DNA of 64,000 bases from NCBI RefSeq assembly GCF_000982955.1, contig NZ_KQ058850.1:46537-110536 (forward strand), given 5' to 3'. The notes under the pieces are model-generated. The model was not told the DNA's origin, made no database searches, and worked only from the letters and a program-made list of their open reading frames with translations. Source of the stretch: Micromonospora sp. HK10 (GTDB taxonomy: Bacteria > Actinomycetota > Actinomycetes > Mycobacteriales > Micromonosporaceae). Positions within the stretch are counted from its first letter, which is position 1. Every line of letters starts with the position of its first letter. Positions 42,322-50,808 of this stretch are shown here, piece after piece. The position numbers and the translations under genes were made by a program.

Positions 42322-43425
42322 GTGAGGGCGGTCATCGTCGCGGCCGCGGTCGCGTTCCTCATCTCGCTGGTCGCCACGCCGGTGGCGGTCCGCGTCTTCA
42401 CCGCGCTCAAGGCCGGCCAGCCGATCCGATCCATCGGGCTCGCCAGCAACCAGGGCAAGACAGGCACGCCCACGATGGGCGGTGTCGTCTTCATCGTGGC
42501 GACCGTCTTCGCCTACGTCGCCGGGCATCTCGCCCTGAGCACCCTGCCCGAACGGCAGATCGCGCAGGAGGGGCCGACCATGACGGCCCTGGTGCTGCTC
42601 GGGCTGTTCGTCTTCTGCGGCGCGGTGGGCTTCTTCGACGACTTCCTCAAGGTGCGCCGGCGCAACTCCGACGGACTCTCCGCCCGGGGCAAGCTGCTCG
42701 GCCAGGCGATCGTCGGCGGCGGGTTCGCCGTCGCCGCGCTCTACGTGCCGAGCACCAACGGCCAGACCGTGGCCAGCGAGCACATCTCGCTCATCCGCGA
42801 CATCAGCTGGCTGGACGTCGGCAAGGTCGGTGCGGTCATGGGCTTCGTCTTCGTGATCATGGCGATGTCGAACGGCGTGAACCTCACCGACGGCCTCGAC
42901 GGTCTGGCCACCGGCGCCTCGATCCTGGTGTTCGGCGCGTACGCGCTGATCGGCTTCTGGCAGTACCGGCACTGGTGCGCCGACGACGCGTACGCCCGGG
43001 TGAACGACTACTGCTACCAGGTCCGGGATCCCCTGGAGATCGCCATGATCGCGGCGGCGGCCGCCGGCGCCTGCGTGGGCTTCCTGTGGTGGAACGCCTC
43101 CCCGGCGCGGATCTTCATGGGTGACGTGGGCTCGCTGGGGCTCGGTGGCCTGATTGGCGGGCTCGCCGTGGCGACCCGCACCACGCTGCTTTCCATCCTG
43201 ATCGGCGGGCTCTTCGTCATCATCACGACGACCTGGGTGATCCAGATCGTCTCGTACCGGACCACCGGTAGGCGGGTCTTCCGGATGGTGCCGTTGCACC
43301 ACCACTTCGAGTTGGGCGGCTGGAGCGAGGTCAACATCGTGGTCCGGTTCTGGATCGTCGCCGGCGTCGGCGTGGCGGTCGGCCTGGGCCTGTTCTACTC
43401 GGATTTCCTGGCGGCCGTCGGATAG
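42322..43425 (+). CDS. mraY: phospho-N-acetylmuramoyl-pentapeptide-transferase, stand-alone copy
   Basis: A 367-residue membrane enzyme that makes lipid I from UDP-MurNAc-pentapeptide and undecaprenyl phosphate. All active-site blocks are present: GVVFIVATVFAYV in helix 2, GFFDDFLKVRRRNSDGLSAR with the catalytic Asp pair, NLTDGLDGLATG, FMGDVGSLGLGG and PLHHHFELGGWSE. About ten membrane segments fit the family. GTG at 42322 is the only suitable start. The copy is not in a cell-division (dcw) cluster: its neighbours are a gene fragment and a HEAT-repeat protein. It is therefore probably an extra copy, possibly for resistance to an MraY inhibitor; that is inference. Confidence 0.95.
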   Translation: MRAVIVAAAVAFLISLVATPVAVRVFTALKAGQPIRSIGLASNQGKTGTPTMGGVVFIVATVFAYVAGHLALSTLPERQIAQEGPTMTALVLLGLFVFCGAVGFFDDFLKVRRRNSDGLSARGKLLGQAIVGGGFAVAALYVPSTNGQTVASEHISLIRDISWLDVGKVGAVMGFVFVIMAMSNGVNLTDGLDGLATGASILVFGAYALIGFWQYRHWCADDAYARVNDYCYQVRDPLEIAMIAAAAAGACVGFLWWNASPARIFMGDVGSLGLGGLIGGLAVATRTTLLSILIGGLFVIITTTWVIQIVSYRTTGRRVFRMVPLHHHFELGGWSEVNIVVRFWIVAGVGVAVGLGLFYSDFLAAVG

Positions 43426-43441
43426 CAGCCGCACCGGCCGG

Positions 43442-44347
43442 TCAGGCGAGACCGAGCCGGTGCAACGCGCCGGCCACGAACCCGCGGACCGACCGGTCCC
43501 AGCCCGGTACGTCGGCATCGAAGTCCGAGGTCCGGGCCTCGGTGAGCACGTCAAGGGCCAGGTCGGGTAGTTCCTCGCCGAGCCGGTAGGCCAGCCCCAC
43601 CGCGGCCGTGACCCGGACGATCGCGGCGGGCGCGGAGAGCAGCTCGTAGAGGCAGGCGTCGATCCGCGCCGAGCTGACCGGACAGTGGCCGAGGGTCAGG
43701 TTGGCGCTGGCCCGGGCGGCGGCGCCCGCCTCGCTGTCCGGCACCGCGACAAGCCCGGCCAGCGCCGCGTCGTCGGGCGTGAACCAGGCGAGCAGTTCGG
43801 CGGCGTACGCGGCCAGCCGCGGGTCCGGATCGGTGAGCCAGCGGAGGTACCGGTCGGTGTGCCGGGCTCCGGCATGGAAGGCGTCGGCCTCCCAGCGGAC
43901 CGCCACGCCGTCGGCCACTTCCGCGGCCTCCTCGTGCTCGAACAGGTCTTCGGCCTCCAGGTGCCGCTCCACCAGCGCCACCTGCTCGTCGGTGACCCCC
44001 TCGGCGGCGGCGAAGGTCCGCCGCGGATCGAACGGCAACTCGTCGTCGCGCCGGTCACCGACCACCACCGAGCGCAGCAGGTCGGCCACCGCCGCCCGGT
44101 CCGGGGTGTCCGGGTCGTCGATGAGCGCTACCAGGAACGGCACCACGTGGCAGCTGGCCCCCCACCGCGTGCCCTGGTGGTAGACGTTGCCGAACAGGGC
44201 GGACAGCGCGCCGTGCCGGACCGGGACCTCCGCCGAGCGCAGCGCCCGCAACTGCTCCGGTACGTCGACGGCCGGCCCGTACGCGTGGTGCAGCGACTCC
44301 CAGGGGATCTCGTTCAGCCCGGCAAGGGGGTCGGTCAGTTGCTCCAT
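43442..44347 (-). CDS. HEAT-repeat protein of unknown function
   Basis: A 301-residue soluble helical protein. It contains several HEAT-like repeats (GTRWGASCHVVPFLVALIDD, PDPRLAAYAAELLAWFTPDD, PAAIVRVTAAVGLAYRLGEE). The N-terminus MEQLTDPLAGLNEIPWESLH is typical of a family seen in Streptomyces and Micromonospora and often called hypothetical. HEAT proteins are scaffolds; the partner is not known. It converges with mraY over a 16-base gap. Confidence 0.72.
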   Translation of the reverse strand: MEQLTDPLAGLNEIPWESLHHAYGPAVDVPEQLRALRSAEVPVRHGALSALFGNVYHQGTRWGASCHVVPFLVALIDDPDTPDRAAVADLLRSVVVGDRRDDELPFDPRRTFAAAEGVTDEQVALVERHLEAEDLFEHEEAAEVADGVAVRWEADAFHAGARHTDRYLRWLTDPDPRLAAYAAELLAWFTPDDAALAGLVAVPDSEAGAAARASANLTLGHCPVSSARIDACLYELLSAPAAIVRVTAAVGLAYRLGEELPDLALDVLTEARTSDFDADVPGWDRSVRGFVAGALHRLGLA

Positions 44348-44410
44348 CCAGCGGTTCTATCAACAACCGAAGCGAGTCGTGGGATCAACCTCCCGCCCGG
44401 CCTCCGTATC

Positions 44411-45297
44411 GTGACCGGACGGGCGGACGTTCAGCGGCGGGTGCGCAGGGCTTCCGGTGCGCGGTGGACGCCTGGGCCGCCCCGGGCGGGCGGCCGGTGA
44501 CGATCAACCGGGCCGGTGGCCGTCCGGGTGCCGCGCTATCACGTCTACCGGTTCCCCGGCCGCAAGCCGTTCAGCGCGACCCGCTCGCTGCGGCAGGAGT
44601 GGCGCATCTGCGCACACCTGCACCCGCGGGGCTTCCCGGTGGCGGAGCCGCTGGAACTGGTGGAGACCGCGGCGGGCCCGGTCCTGGTGTCCCGCTTCCT
44701 GCCCGGTGAACCGGCGGGGCTGGACGGCGGACAGGTCGGTGAGCTGCTCGCGCGCCTGCACGACACGCCCGTCCCGCCGAGGTTGGCGCCGGTCGACCAC
44801 GACGGCTACCCCGTGGCCGAGGCGATCGGGCGACGGTTGAGCCGCCGTTGGGAGCAGCTGCGGGCGTACCTGCCCGACCTGCCGGAGGCGCCCTCGGTCG
44901 AGCGGGCCACCGCCGCGCTGGCGCCCGTCGGACGGGCGGCGGTCCTGCTGCACCTGGACCTGCGGGCGGACAACCTGTTGACGGAGCACGGGCGGATCAC
45001 CGGGTGGGTGGACTGGACCTGCGCCATGGTGGGCCATCCCGGGGCGGAGTTGGCGCGGCTGTCGGAGTACGCCCAGTTGCCGGAGAACGGCCTGCGGGAG
45101 CGCGACGTCCTCGCGGGATACCGGGGTCGGGCCGCGCTGCCCGTGCTGGAGCCGGCGCTGGAGCCCTGGTCCGGCTGGACACCGTACTCATGCTCGGCGT
45201 CATCTTCTTCTCCTACGCGCCCGACCCGACCCGGCAGGAGTGGGTCCGGGGGCGGATCGAGGAACTGACGGCGCGAAGCCGGGAACTGCTGGCGTAG
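44411..45297 (+). pseudogene. frameshifted phosphotransferase (APH-like) gene
   Basis: The region reads as an aminoglycoside-phosphotransferase-fold kinase broken by frame changes. The main body, in the frame of 44516-45180, has SATRSLRQEWRICAHLHPRG, PVLVSRFLPGEP, and the catalytic block VLLHLDLRADNLLTEHGRIT with GWVDWTCAMVGHPGAELARL. The natural C-terminus (LDTVLMLGVIFFSYAPDPTR to RSRELLA) is in the next frame from about 45170 to 45297. The N-terminus also changes frame near 44500 (GGRPVTINRAGG in one frame, VRVPRYHVY in the other). At least two indels are needed, so it is either a pseudogene or a sequencing error. Confidence 0.65.
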
Positions 45298-45387
45298 CCG
45301 GTTCCCGCGCTCCAGGTGTGGGCCCGCGGCAGCGGGTGCCGGGGAAATCGGTTTGCCCCGGTCCGGAGTGCACGGTTGACTCTCGCC

Positions 45388-46344
45388 ATGCCTTCCCCCT
45401 CACCGGTCTTCGTCGCGGGCACGGGTCGGTCCGGGACGTCACGGATCGCCGACATCATCGGCGAGCATCCGCTGATCCACCGGATCCCCATGGAGACCAG
45501 GTTCCTCATCGACCCGGGTGGCCTGCGGGACCTTGCCGATGCGCTCACGCACCGGTACGACCCCACCGTCGGTGAGGACGCCCTGCACCGGCTCAGCGAC
45601 TTCCTCACCGTACGGGTGCCCGGCCGGCGCGACGATCGCGGCAAGACCGTTCCCGAGCTGGTCGGCGAGCGGCGCTACCGGGACGCGGTGCAGCAGCTCT
45701 GGCCGCGGTTGGTCGCGTACACCTTCGACGAGCCCGCGCCCGCGGAGGGCTTCGGCGACGCCGACCGGCCGGCCGGTCCGTTCGCCCCGCGGGGCCGCCG
45801 GCGGGTGGTGCCCCGGTACTTCGACGACCGGGGTGAGCTGCTGGCGATCCTGCGGGGTCTGGTCGACACCCTGTTCGGCGGCGCGGCGGCCGACGCGGGC
45901 AAGCCGACCTGGTGCGAGAAGACCCCGTTCAACCTGCTGTGCATGGAGTTTCTCTGGGAGCTGGTCCCGGAGGCGACCATCGTGCACATCACGCGTCACC
46001 CGGTCGCGGTGCTCGCCTCCCACCTGGCCCAGCCCTGGGCGCCGCCCACCGTCGACGGTGCGCTCGCCTACCTCACGCCGATCTACCACCGGTGGCTCGG
46101 TTGGAAGGGCACGGTCGACCTGACCGGCCGGCGGTACGTCGAGGTGAAGGCGGAAGACCTCGCCGCCGACTGGCCCGGGCAGCGCCGCGCCCTGTTCGAG
46201 CGGCTCGGCGTCGAGGACTTCGCCACCGTCGCGACGTTCCAGGCGCACAAGCTGAGCAACCGCGACAACCAGTTCGACGACGACACCCGCCGGTCCGTCG
46301 AGGCGGCCCTCGGCGAGATCATCCCGGCCATGGGGTACGAGTGA
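45388..46344 (+). CDS. sulfotransferase family protein
   Basis: A 318-residue protein. The 5'-phosphosulfate-binding loop is VAGTGRSGTSRIADIIGEHP at residues 8-27 and the 3'-phosphate motif is HITRHPVAVLASHLAQPW near residue 205. It would move a sulfo group from PAPS to an acceptor, such as a small molecule, lipid or glycan, that cannot be deduced here. ATG at 45388 gives a short, normal N-terminus before the loop; no ribosome site is obvious. It is downstream of the broken kinase gene and convergent with the EamA transporter. Confidence 0.82.
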   Translation: MPSPSPVFVAGTGRSGTSRIADIIGEHPLIHRIPMETRFLIDPGGLRDLADALTHRYDPTVGEDALHRLSDFLTVRVPGRRDDRGKTVPELVGERRYRDAVQQLWPRLVAYTFDEPAPAEGFGDADRPAGPFAPRGRRRVVPRYFDDRGELLAILRGLVDTLFGGAAADAGKPTWCEKTPFNLLCMEFLWELVPEATIVHITRHPVAVLASHLAQPWAPPTVDGALAYLTPIYHRWLGWKGTVDLTGRRYVEVKAEDLAADWPGQRRALFERLGVEDFATVATFQAHKLSNRDNQFDDDTRRSVEAALGEIIPAMGYE

Positions 46345-46422
46345 CGGCTCCCGCTCTCCACCCCGGCGGCGGCACGGCGCGCCGCTCGACGGCTCGGTGA
46401 CCGCCGCGCCGGGCGCGCCGGG

Positions 46423-47346
46423 TCAGGCGGTGGGGGCCGCGGCGTACCCGGGCCCGCGGCTCTCGCTCGCCGCCGTGGCGGGGTCGCGGTCCACCGTGGA
46501 CCGCCGGACCACCAGCGTCAGCCCGGCGAGGACGATGGCGGCGGCGGCCAGTTCCGTCGGGCCGACCCGCTCGTCGAGCAGCAGCCACGCGGCGCTGAGC
46601 CCGAAGACCGGCACCAGCAGGCTGAACGGCGCCACCCGGGTGACCGAGTACCGGGCGATCAACCGGTTCCAGATGCCGAAGCCGACGAGCGTCGACAGGT
46701 ACGCGACGTAGGCCACGGCGAGCAGCGCGCGCCAGGACAGCCCGGTGATCGCGGCCAGCACCGACTGCGGGCCGTCGAGCGCGCCGGCCAGGCCGAGCAG
46801 CGGCAGCGGCGGTACCAGGCTCGACCAGACCAGCAGGGACAGCGGTCGGGTCTCGCCGCTGGCCCGCATGACCAGGTTGGCCACGGCCCAGCTGGCCGCC
46901 GCGAAGAGGGTCAGCGCGAAGCCGATCACCGTGGCGTGGCCACCGCTGTCCATCGCCAGCACGCCGATCCCGACCGATCCGACCAGTACGCCGACCACCT
47001 GCGCCCGCGCCGGCCGCTCGCCGAGCACCGCCGCCGCCAGCAGCACCGACATCAGCGCCTGCGCCTGCAGCACCAGCGAGGCCAGGCCGGCGGACATGCC
47101 GGCGGCGAGCGCGGTGAACAGCGCACCGAATTTCAGCACGCCGAGCACCAGCCCGTAGCCGAGCACGTAGCGCAGCCGGGCGCTGGGGCGCGGCACCAGG
47201 AAGACCAGCGGCACCGCGGCCGCCACGAACCGCAGCGCGGTCAGCACGAGCGGCGGCAGGTCGCGCAGCCCCACCTCGATGACGACGAAGTTGACGCCCC
47301 AGATGGCGGCGACGAGCACGGCGAGCAGCCGGTGTGATGCCTTCAT
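46423..47346 (-). CDS. EamA/DMT-family transporter
   Basis: A 307-residue protein with ten membrane helices in two EamA repeats. The first repeat has LAVLVAAIWGVNFVVIEVGL with the family WG motif and LRFVAAAVPLVFLVPRP; the second starts ALTLFAAASWAVANLVMR. It looks like the YedA/RhaT-type exporters. ATG at 47346 is used, as it matches the family N-terminus. It is divergent from a LysR gene, a standard regulator-transporter pair; the exported compound is unknown. Confidence 0.9.
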   Translation of the reverse strand: MKASHRLLAVLVAAIWGVNFVVIEVGLRDLPPLVLTALRFVAAAVPLVFLVPRPSARLRYVLGYGLVLGVLKFGALFTALAAGMSAGLASLVLQAQALMSVLLAAAVLGERPARAQVVGVLVGSVGIGVLAMDSGGHATVIGFALTLFAAASWAVANLVMRASGETRPLSLLVWSSLVPPLPLLGLAGALDGPQSVLAAITGLSWRALLAVAYVAYLSTLVGFGIWNRLIARYSVTRVAPFSLLVPVFGLSAAWLLLDERVGPTELAAAAIVLAGLTLVVRRSTVDRDPATAASESRGPGYAAAPTA

Positions 47347-47403
47347 GCCGGTTACGGTGCCGGACCGGACGCTTAAGGACCAGTTCAATGTTCTTCATCG
47401 CCG

Positions 47404-47420
47404 ATGTAGCCTGGCTACAT
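47404..47420. promoter_or_regulatory. LysR operator/promoter overlapping the lysR start codon
   Basis: ATGTAGCCTGGCTACAT is a perfect 17-bp palindrome (8-bp arms around T) that includes the first two bases of the LysR ATG. TAGCCT (47407-47412) fits a -10 and TTCAAT (47384-47389) lies near a -35 distance, so the mRNA is probably leaderless. Binding here would block its own start and could activate the divergent transporter. Confidence 0.6.
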
Positions 47421-48324
47421 GGATCTGGACGTTCGCCGGCTGCGGGTGCTGCACGAGGTCGCGCTGCGCGGCAGCGTCACCGCCGCCGCGGCGGCCCTGC
47501 ACGTGACCCCGTCGGCGGTCTCCCAGCAGCTCGTCCAGCTGTCCCGCGAGGCCGGGCACGACCTGGTCGAGCGGGCCGGGCGGGGCATCGTGCTCACCCC
47601 GGCCGGCGAGGTGCTGGCCAGCCACGCGAAGACCGTGCTGGGCGCGGTGGAGCAGGCGGTGGCCGGGCTCGCGGCCATTAGGCACGGGGTCAGCGGCACG
47701 GTGCGGATCGGCGCGTTCGCGTCCGCGGCCGGGGCGCTGGTGGCGCCCGCCGCCGCCCGCGCCCGGGCGAAGCACCCGGAGCTGGACGTGCGGGTGATCG
47801 AGGCCGAAGACCAGCAGAGCCGCCTCGACCTGCGTTCCGGCACCCTCGACGTGGTGGTGCTCCAGGAGTACGACCACGTGCCCGCGCCGCTGGTCGACGA
47901 CCTGGACCGGCACCCGATCACCGCTGACCCGATGCACCTGATCACCCCGGTCGGCTGGGGCCGGCGCACCGGCCGGCTGAGCGAGCTGCGTGACGTGCCG
48001 TGGATCGCCAGCGCCGAGCAGACGCCCTGCCTGCGGTCCACTCTGCACGCCTGCCGGCTCGCCGGCTTCGAGCCGGACATCCGGCACCGTTCCGTCGACT
48101 TTGCGCTCACGCTGGACCTGGTCGCGGCCGGGCTCGGTGCCGCGCTGGTGCCGGCGCTGGCGCTGCGCCACGTGCCGCCCGGGGTGCACGTGGAGCCGCT
48201 GGTCGAGCCGGTCACCGAGCGACGCATCTTCGCGGTCACCCGCGCTCTCGGCGGCCGGCCGCAGCGGCCGGCGGTGATTGCCCTGCTGGCCGAGCTGGGC
48301 AGCCCCGCCGGCGTCCGGGCCTGA
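47419..48324 (+). CDS. LysR-family transcriptional regulator
   Basis: A 301-residue LysR protein. The N-terminal winged HTH covers residues 1-60 (MDLDVRRLRVLHEVALRGSV, AAALHVTPSAVSQQLVQLSR). The substrate-binding domain follows at residues 88-295 with GTVRIGAFASAAGALVAPAA. ATG at 47419 lies in an operator palindrome. It is divergent from the EamA transporter and is its likely regulator. The ligand cannot be read. Confidence 0.92.
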   Translation: MDLDVRRLRVLHEVALRGSVTAAAAALHVTPSAVSQQLVQLSREAGHDLVERAGRGIVLTPAGEVLASHAKTVLGAVEQAVAGLAAIRHGVSGTVRIGAFASAAGALVAPAAARARAKHPELDVRVIEAEDQQSRLDLRSGTLDVVVLQEYDHVPAPLVDDLDRHPITADPMHLITPVGWGRRTGRLSELRDVPWIASAEQTPCLRSTLHACRLAGFEPDIRHRSVDFALTLDLVAAGLGAALVPALALRHVPPGVHVEPLVEPVTERRIFAVTRALGGRPQRPAVIALLAELGSPAGVRA

Positions 48325-48379
48325 GCACACCGACGAGGTGCGGCCGCCGTCGAGCGGGGGAGCCTAGCCAGCCGCCTGC

Positions 48380-48400
48380 CTGTCAACGTAGCGTTGACAG
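48380..48400. promoter_or_regulatory. palindromic operator touching the HTH gene start
   Basis: CTGTCAACG (48380-48388) and CGTTGACAG (48392-48400) are perfect 9-bp arms around TAG. The palindrome ends on the base before the ATG. Downstream of the gene, GTCAA and TTGAC recur at 48868-48884 with seven bases between. The HTH product presumably binds these. Confidence 0.7.
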
Positions 48401-48883
48401 ATGACCGTGGAGTTGGCTCGGCTGGCCGAGCTCGGCGACGCCCGCATCCGCCTGGACGAGCGGGAGTTGGAACTGATCGACCGGGCGCGCTACGCCGGGG
48501 CCACCTGGGCGGAGATAGCGGCCGTGCTGGGCCTGGGCAGCCGGCAGGCCGCCGAGCAACGCCGGCAACGGCTGGCCGCCGCCCAGCGGTCCCGGCGACG
48601 GGAACTCGATCTCCGCTACTCCGCGCGCATCGCGGCGTTGCGGGCAGCCGTATCCGAGCTGCGGCGATGGATCGACGCGGACCGGGCGTGGGACACCCGG
48701 TTTCCCCGGGCGGCGCTGGTGCGCAGGACGGCCGAACACGCTCGCGATGCCGCGCCGGGCTCGCTGTACGCCCTGGCCCGGCATCTCGTCGACGACCTGG
48801 CGGGCGCGGCGCATTTGCAGGTGCCCGCGCCGGCCCGGGCGGCCGTCACGGCGATGGAAGCCGTGATGTCAACGCGAGATTGA
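48401..48883 (+). CDS. HTH-containing small regulator, autoregulatory
   Basis: A 160-residue soluble helical protein. An N-terminal HTH-like segment is at residues 20-60 (RARYAGATWAEIAAVLGLGS, RQAAEQRRQRLAAAQ), similar in style to the small HTH protein of the Clp-N operon. A long helical C-terminal part (SARIAALRAAVSELRRWIDA, RRTAEHARDAAPGSLYALAR) follows. It starts directly after the palindrome and ends on the second GTCAA element (stop at 48881-48883). It is likely a repressor of itself and perhaps of the MFS gene that follows; leaderless initiation is plausible. Confidence 0.75.
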   Translation: MTVELARLAELGDARIRLDERELELIDRARYAGATWAEIAAVLGLGSRQAAEQRRQRLAAAQRSRRRELDLRYSARIAALRAAVSELRRWIDADRAWDTRFPRAALVRRTAEHARDAAPGSLYALARHLVDDLAGAAHLQVPAPARAAVTAMEAVMSTRD

Positions 48884-48929
48884 CGTACGGCTTCGGCCTT
48901 GCTTCACCCGGACTCAAATATCCAGGATG

Positions 48930-48946
48930 TGAGTCGTATCGACTCA
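48930..48946. promoter_or_regulatory. palindromic operator of the MFS gene
   Basis: TGAGTCGTATCGACTCA is a perfect palindrome (7-bp arms around TAT) 14 bases before the MFS start. It differs in sequence from the HTH gene operator, so a second regulator may be involved. A related GACTCAAATATCC lies at about 48911. Confidence 0.6.
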
Positions 48947-48960
48947 ACCCTGGAGGGCGC

Positions 48961-50148
48961 ATGCGCCGCAACGCCGGCCTGTTCGTGGCGATCTCGCTGC
49001 TGTCCGGCCTCGGCAGCAGCGCCATGTCCCTGGCCTCCGGGATCTGGATCCTCGACCTCACCGACTCCAGCAGCCTCGCCGCGCTCGCGCAGCTCTGCGT
49101 GTACGCCCCGGTCCTCGCCGGACCGTGGCTGGGCGGCGTCCTCGACCAGGCACCGAGGCGACCGCTGATCATCGCCGTGAACCTCGCGCTGGCCGCCGTC
49201 CTGCTGTCCCTGTTCGCGGTCCGGGGACCCGGTCAGGCGTGGCTGATCTTCACGGTCTCGGTCGCGTACGGCGTCAGCTACGTGTTGATCGACGCGGGTG
49301 AGACGGCGCTGCTGCCGTCCGCGTTCTCCGCCGCGGAACTCGGCGCCGTCAACGGCTGGCGGTCCAGCGCGCAGGAGGGCATGAAACTGATCGCGCCGTT
49401 GGCCGGCGCGGGCCTCTACACCTGGCAGGGCGGGCACGCGGTAGCGGTGCTCAGCGCCGTCATGCCGGTGCTGGTCGCCGTCCTGTACGCGGCGCTGCGG
49501 CTGAACCGCACCCCGCCGGACCTGCCCGCCGAACGGCAACGCGGCCTGCGCGCCGGGGTCGCCGTCCTGTTCGGACAACCGACGATCCGGGTCCCCGTCA
49601 TCCTCGCGGCCGTCTCGATCGCGATGTCCGGCTTCACGACCGCGGGCTTCTACGCGACGGTCACGACCGAGCTGCACCTGCCGGCGACGTTCCTCGGGGT
49701 GCTGGTCAGCGGGCAGGGCGCCGGTTCCGTCGCCGGCGGGCTGGTCATCGGCCGAATCGTCACCCGGTGGGGCCCGGCCGCGGTCGGAGTGGCCGGCACG
49801 GTCCTGTTCGCCGCCGGCTGCCTCGGCCGGTGCCTGCCGTGGTGGCCGGGCGTCCTCGCCGCCTCGGTGGTGGCGGGCGTCGGCCTGCCCTGGACCCTGG
49901 TCGCAGCGGTCACCGCGATCCAGACGCACACCCCCACGGAGCTGCTCGGGCGGGTCTCCGGCACGGCCAACACGGCGATGTTCGGGCCCATCGCGCTCGC
50001 CATCCCGCTCGGCGCCGGGGCGGTCCACCTCGGCAGCCGTACGCCGCTCGTCGCGGCGGCCGGGGTCTGCCTCGCCGCCGCGGCCATCGTCCGCCGCCGG
50101 CCCAGGGTGCCGCGGAAGCGCGCCGCGACGATGGTGCGGACGTCCTGA
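48961..50148 (+). CDS. MFS transporter, drug-efflux-like
   Basis: A 395-residue MFS protein with about 12 membrane helices and the N-terminus MRRNAGLFVAISLLSGLGSS of actinobacterial MFS drug exporters (MDR/macrolide type). The motif A-like loop is GGVLDQAPRRPLIIAVNL near residue 60. Downstream helices include AYGVSYVLIDAGETALLPSA. ATG at 48961 follows CTGGAGGGCG, a good ribosome site; a longer frame from 48394 runs through the HTH gene and is rejected. The substrate is unknown. Confidence 0.87.
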   Translation: MRRNAGLFVAISLLSGLGSSAMSLASGIWILDLTDSSSLAALAQLCVYAPVLAGPWLGGVLDQAPRRPLIIAVNLALAAVLLSLFAVRGPGQAWLIFTVSVAYGVSYVLIDAGETALLPSAFSAAELGAVNGWRSSAQEGMKLIAPLAGAGLYTWQGGHAVAVLSAVMPVLVAVLYAALRLNRTPPDLPAERQRGLRAGVAVLFGQPTIRVPVILAAVSIAMSGFTTAGFYATVTTELHLPATFLGVLVSGQGAGSVAGGLVIGRIVTRWGPAAVGVAGTVLFAAGCLGRCLPWWPGVLAASVVAGVGLPWTLVAAVTAIQTHTPTELLGRVSGTANTAMFGPIALAIPLGAGAVHLGSRTPLVAAAGVCLAAAAIVRRRPRVPRKRAATMVRTS

Positions 50149-50153
50149 CCCAG

Positions 50154-50167
50154 GCTCGCGGGCGAGC
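50154..50167. terminator. small hairpin between convergent genes
   Basis: GCTCGC and GCGAGC at 50154-50159 and 50162-50167 form a 6-bp stem with a 2-base gap, between the MFS gene and the convergent CoaD-like gene. A weak terminator at best. Confidence 0.35.
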
Positions 50168-50176
50168 GACCCCGCT

Positions 50177-50647
50177 TCAGGGACGGGCGGCGGACACCTG
50201 CGCCGACCAGTAGGCGCGAGCGACCGTGGACGACGTGGCGGCCAACCGTGGACGGGCCGGCAGCCAGACCGTCTGGACCCCGAGGTGCGCGTTCATCGCC
50301 GCGAGCTGATGCTCCTGCCGAAGGTCCCCGGCGCTGCGCAAGCCGCGGACGATGACCGTGGCGCCCCGGCGCACGCAGTAGGCGGCGGTCAGGCCGGCCC
50401 AGGTGTCGACCTCGACATTGCCCCAGGCTCCCGGCAGCTCCGCGCGTACCCGGGCGGCCCGGGCCGTGGCCTCGGCGGTCGGCCGTTTGTCGGCGTTCAC
50501 CGCCAGCAGCACGACGACCCGGTCGAACATCACCCGGGCCCGGGCCACCAGGTCCCGGTGCCCGGGGGTGAACGGATCGAACGTGCCGGGATAGACCGCC
50601 AACGAACCGGGCCCGGGCACCGCCGCGGCGGCTGACCCGGCGGTCAC
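50177..50647 (-). CDS. CoaD-like nucleotidyltransferase paralogue
   Basis: A 156-residue cytidylyltransferase-fold protein. It keeps the nucleotide-binding start AVYPGTFDPFTPGHRDLVAR (TFDPxHxGH-like) and a late TSSTVARAYW element in place of the ISSSxVR motif, with NADKRPTA near residue 55 and IVRGLRSAGDLRQEHQLAAM near residue 100. This matches phosphopantetheine adenylyltransferase (CoaD) in layout, but several typical CoaD residues differ. It is probably a second, specialised enzyme; the housekeeping coaD should be elsewhere. GTG at 50647 is the start used, and it is not certain. Confidence 0.72.
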   Translation of the reverse strand: MTAGSAAAAVPGPGSLAVYPGTFDPFTPGHRDLVARARVMFDRVVVLLAVNADKRPTAEATARAARVRAELPGAWGNVEVDTWAGLTAAYCVRRGATVIVRGLRSAGDLRQEHQLAAMNAHLGVQTVWLPARPRLAATSSTVARAYWSAQVSAARP

Positions 50648-50808
50648 CGCGTCTCCAACGACATGACCGCCATCATGCCAGCCGTACCGTCAGGCTTCCG
50701 TCGCCGCCGCTCCGGCCGCGTCGCGCCCCGGAAACCCGGTTGGCGGACCGCCGGAGGCGCTGCTAACGTCCGCGCAGGCCGTGCGAGAGACCGAGGAGGT
50801 GGTACCCA

